Positions 61,994 to 64,000 of a DNA stretch of 64,000 bases are shown here, piece after piece (within the stretch, counting starts at the first letter, position 1; each line of letters starts with the position of its first letter). Below the pieces are notes generated by a model that made no database searches, had not been told where the DNA came from, and saw nothing but the letters and a program-made list of their open reading frames with translations. Position numbers and translations under genes: made by a program. The stretch spans positions 62,001 to 126,000 of the forward strand of contig JAFPBO010000026.1 in the NCBI GenBank assembly GCA_017390475.1, given 5' to 3'. This stretch comes from Loktanella sp. Lineage in GTDB: Bacteria; Pseudomonadota; Alphaproteobacteria; Rhodobacterales; Rhodobacteraceae.

Positions 61994-63012
61994 CGTAATT
62001 CGCCAAGCGCCCAGACCGCCGCATCTGCGACAGCCGGGTCAGGGTCGGTGGTCAAGGGCTGCAAGGCCGGGATCATCGCCTTGTCACCCGCATTCCCCAT
62101 CGCATAGGCGACATTGCGGATAAAACGGTCGCGGCCAATGCGCTTGATGGGCGAGCCGGAAAACCTTGCCCGGAACCCGGCATCATCCAACTGCGCGAGT
62201 TCCAACAAGGGTGGCGCAATCAGATCGTCCCGCGCCGCCAGCCGCGCATCCCGGCCTTCGGCAGCAAATTTGTTCCACGGACAGACCGCCAGACAATCAT
62301 CGCAGCCATAGATCCGGTTGCCCATCATGGCGCGCAGATCGGGGTCGACCGGGCCTTTGTGTTCAATCGTCAGATAGGAAATGCAGCGGCGCGCATCCAG
62401 ACGGTAAGGGGCGGGAAAAGCCTGCGTCGGGCAGATATCCAAACAGGCAGTGCAGGACCCGCAACGGCTGATCTCGGGCTGATCCGGCTCCAGTTCAACG
62501 GTCGTAAAGATCGCCCCCAGAAAAAACCAATTCCCCAAGTCGCGCCCCAGCAGATTGGTATGTTTGCCCTGCCAACCCAGCCCCGCCGCCTGCGCCAGTG
62601 GTTTTTCCATGACAGGCGCAGTATCGACAAAAACCTTGATCTCGGCCCCCGGCACTTGGTCGATCAGCCAGCGACCGACGACCTTCAGCCGTTTCTTAAC
62701 CACGTCATGATAATCGCGCCCCTGTGCATAGACGCTGATCGCGGCGCGGTCAGGCTGGCCCAACACCGCCAGCGGATCATGATCCGGCGTATAGACCTCG
62801 GCCAGCATGATCACCGATTTCGCCTGCGGCCAGAGCGCCGTCGGATCACCGCGCCAGGCCATGCGTTCGGCCATCCATGCCATCTGGCCGTGCATCCCCG
62901 CATCGACAAATTCCGCCAGACGCGCAGCCGTCTCCGGCGCGGCATCCGGGCGGCAGATGCCGACCTTGGCAAATCCAGCCTCAAGCGCAAAGGAAACCAA
63001 TCGATCTTTCAT
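61990..63012 (-). CDS. queG: Epoxyqueuosine reductase QueG
   Basis: A 340-residue cobalamin and Fe-S enzyme for the last step of queuosine formation in t[23 protein letters not shown] and [14 protein letters not shown] are the two [4Fe-4S] motifs, [15 protein letters not shown] lies between them, and [20 protein letters not shown] is the N-terminal catalytic region with Asp. A C-terminal HEAT-like repeat ([20 protein letters not shown]) ends the protein. Convergent with the desaturase gene. Confidence 0.95.
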   Translation of the reverse strand: MKDRLVSFALEAGFAKVGICRPDAAPETAARLAEFVDAGMHGQMAWMAERMAWRGDPTALWPQAKSVIMLAEVYTPDHDPLAVLGQPDRAAISVYAQGRDYHDVVKKRLKVVGRWLIDQVPGAEIKVFVDTAPVMEKPLAQAAGLGWQGKHTNLLGRDLGNWFFLGAIFTTVELEPDQPEISRCGSCTACLDICPTQAFPAPYRLDARRCISYLTIEHKGPVDPDLRAMMGNRIYGCDDCLAVCPWNKFAAEGRDARLAARDDLIAPPLLELAQLDDAGFRARFSGSPIKRIGRDRFIRNVAYAMGNAGDKAMIPALQPLTTDPDPAVADAAVWALGELR

Positions 63013-63072
63013 TCATCTTCCGAGCTTAAGTATCCCGGGGGAGCCCCGCAGGGGCGGGGGCAGAGCCCCTTC
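63013..63072 (-). repeat. Intergenic hairpin-rich element, family B-related copy 4
   Basis: On the minus strand, between the glutathione S-transferase stop and the queG start, the 60 bases contain GGGGCTCTGCCCCCGCCCC, a GCCCCTGCGGGGC stem, and the tail GGGATACTTAAGCTCGGAAG then ATGAATG. The tail parallels ATATTT...CTCTGAAGATG of copies 1 and 2. Probably a terminator-like repeat. It ends at the queG ribosome-binding region (GGAAGATGA). Confidence 0.5.
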
Positions 63073-63738
63073 TTAAAAATCAAGATCCGCATAATGTGCC
63101 GCCGGTTGAAAGCCCGGCACCTCATCGGCCAGCAACGACCGGAACGCCGGGCGGGATTTGATCTTGGCATACCAATCCTTCACCACCTCATGCCGGTTCC
63201 AGTCCACATCGCTGGTGTAATCCACGCAAGACAAATGCGCCGCCCCGGCAAAATCGGCCAAGGTCATGTCATTGCCCGCCAGCCAGCGGCGATGTTCCAG
63301 CAGATGCGCCATGTAATCGAGGTGATATTTGATCGCCCGCGCGCCTGCTTTGACATTGGCGCTGTCGGGATAGCCGCGGCCCATGACCTTGCGATAGACC
63401 CGTTCGCCGATCAGTTTGGATGTGACCTCTTCATAGAATTTATCGTCGAACCACCCGACCAGACGGCGTACCTCGAACCTTGCATCAGCGTCGCGGGGCA
63501 ACAGCGGCGGGTTGGGGTGCATCTCTTCGAGATACTCGCAAATCGCCGCGCTGTCGGACAACATCTTGCCGTTCAGTTTCAGCACAGGCACCTGACCTGC
63601 GGGATTGCGGCGCAGGAAATCGGCACCCTGTTCCCAGTACCGCTCCTCGACCAAACCGACCTCGATCTTCTTTTCGGCAAGGCAAAGCCGGACTTTGCGC
63701 GAATAGGGGGACAATGGATAGTGATACAGGATGTTCAT
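63073..63738 (-). CDS. Glutathione S-transferase family protein
   Basis: A 221-residue protein. The thioredoxin-like N-terminal domain begins MNILYHYPLSPYSRKVRLCL (SPYSRK holds the usual catalytic Ser/Tyr/Cys position), and GQVPVLKLNGKMLSDSAAIC gives the glutathione gamma-glutamyl contact (cis-Pro, Asp-Ser). The C-terminal helical domain has WLAGNDMTLADFAGAAHLSC. The start at 63738 gives the family N-terminus; the longer frame up to 63873 is not supported. Specific substrate unknown. Confidence 0.9.
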   Translation of the reverse strand: MNILYHYPLSPYSRKVRLCLAEKKIEVGLVEERYWEQGADFLRRNPAGQVPVLKLNGKMLSDSAAICEYLEEMHPNPPLLPRDADARFEVRRLVGWFDDKFYEEVTSKLIGERVYRKVMGRGYPDSANVKAGARAIKYHLDYMAHLLEHRRWLAGNDMTLADFAGAAHLSCVDYTSDVDWNRHEVVKDWYAKIKSRPAFRSLLADEVPGFQPAAHYADLDF

Positions 63739-63802
63739 GGCAAACCTAGTTGGGATGATCTCCCTTCCATGCCGCAAGAGGCGCGCAGGTTCAATGCTTG
63801 GC

Positions 63803-64000
63803 TTATCGCTGGAAACAATCCGCGCGACCATCCGCTGCGATGGTCTCGGCCCCGCTGATGATCTGTGCAGCACGATTGCGCGTGAAATTGCCGGGGTTCG
63901 ACGCAGACCGTTCCTTGGGCGCAGGCAAGATCGCGGCCAGCCGTGCTGCCTGCGTCGCAGTCAGATTGGCGGCATCGACGCCGAAGTAGTGTTGCGCTGC
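63803..64000 (-). CDS. mtgA: Monofunctional peptidoglycan transglycosylase, C-terminal part (5' end outside)
   Basis: Read leftward from the window edge, an open frame of 65 residues ends at TAA (complement of 63803-63805). AQHYFGVDAANLTATQAARL followed by AAILPAPKERSASNPGNFT is the end of the GT51 glycosyltransferase domain of MtgA/class A penicillin-binding proteins, and the protein stops soon after, as monofunctional MtgA does. It polymerises lipid II at the inner membrane. The catalytic Glu lies outside the window. Confidence 0.85.
   Translation of the reverse strand, partial: AAQHYFGVDAANLTATQAARLAAILPAPKERSASNPGNFTRNRAAQIISGAETIAADGRADCFQR

Noticed and set aside
62359-63858. Plus-strand open frame of about 500 codons across queG and the transferase gene
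   Set aside because: It spans two real minus-strand genes and the repeat between them and has shadow composition.

Overview
The window comes from an alphaproteobacterium of the family Rhodobacteraceae, most likely an aerobic anoxygenic phototroph of the Roseobacter group. The grounds are a bacteriochlorophyll operon (bchG, a PucC-like gene, bchP, idi) preceded by two exact PpsR/CrtJ-type palindromes, a petP-petR regulator pair, TAXI-TRAP and other ABC importers, a dxs-ispA-xseB-deacetylase block, high G+C and very tight gene packing with many ATGA or TGATG overlaps. No rRNA, tRNA, CRISPR array, prophage or insertion sequence was recognised. No gene-free stretch exceeds 300 bases.

Layout. 1-431: 3'-truncated ThuA-like gene. 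594-4494: bchG-bch2-bchP-idi, then chaC and a membrane pair (MotA/TolQ/ExbB-like plus coiled-coil OmpA protein, 5173-7863). 7988-18530: reductive pyrimidine catabolism. It encodes all three steps (PreTA, dihydropyrimidinase, beta-ureidopropionase), an NMT1/THI5-type ABC importer and a divergent RutR, with a perfect RutR operator at 14809. A GIY-YIG gene flanked by short repeats sits inside it. 18683-22166: sugar-acid genes (galactose-dehydrogenase-like, arabonate-dehydratase-like, class II aldolase). 22387-31114: acetate module (acs overlapping adk, DUF4212 plus sodium:solute symporter) followed by a CBS/DUF294 protein and a membrane-anchored PAS/DnaQ-like exonuclease. 31111-36293: polyamine-type ABC importer with a metallo-hydrolase and a divergent TetR regulator.

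36286-42529: one compact operon with a TAXI solute receptor, fused TRAP permease, UspA, class III aminotransferase and a BKACE (beta-keto acid cleavage enzyme). This reads as an uptake-and-degradation route for an unidentified amino acid and is the best candidate for an undescribed pathway here. 42707-45102: NAD-dependent epimerase-like protein, Pr6Pr-like membrane protein and a bacterial voltage-gated sodium channel. 45156-46601: a LacI regulator facing a pair of LacI-type operators and a short chimeric ORF that appears to be the scar of a deleted sugar operon. 46680-53401: an intact LacI / isomerase / dehydrogenase / Rbs-type ABC sugar or cyclitol operon. 53443-57388: dxs, ispA, xseB, deacetylase-like gene. 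57440-59656: petR, petP and divergent ilvE. 59699-64000: small hypothetical gene, EamA transporter, fatty acid desaturase, queG, glutathione S-transferase and the 3' part of mtgA.

Isoprenoid supply ties the two ends together: dxs and ispA on the right, idi on the left, feed the phytyl/geranylgeranyl tail handled by BchG and BchP. Several short repeat families recur between operons: a CTCCGGCGGG/ATATTT/GAAGATG element (four copies), a 24-base palindrome with one copy inside a lacI coding sequence, and 25-base repeats around the GIY-YIG gene. All function calls are from reading the translated sequence and recalled family motifs; no database search was run.
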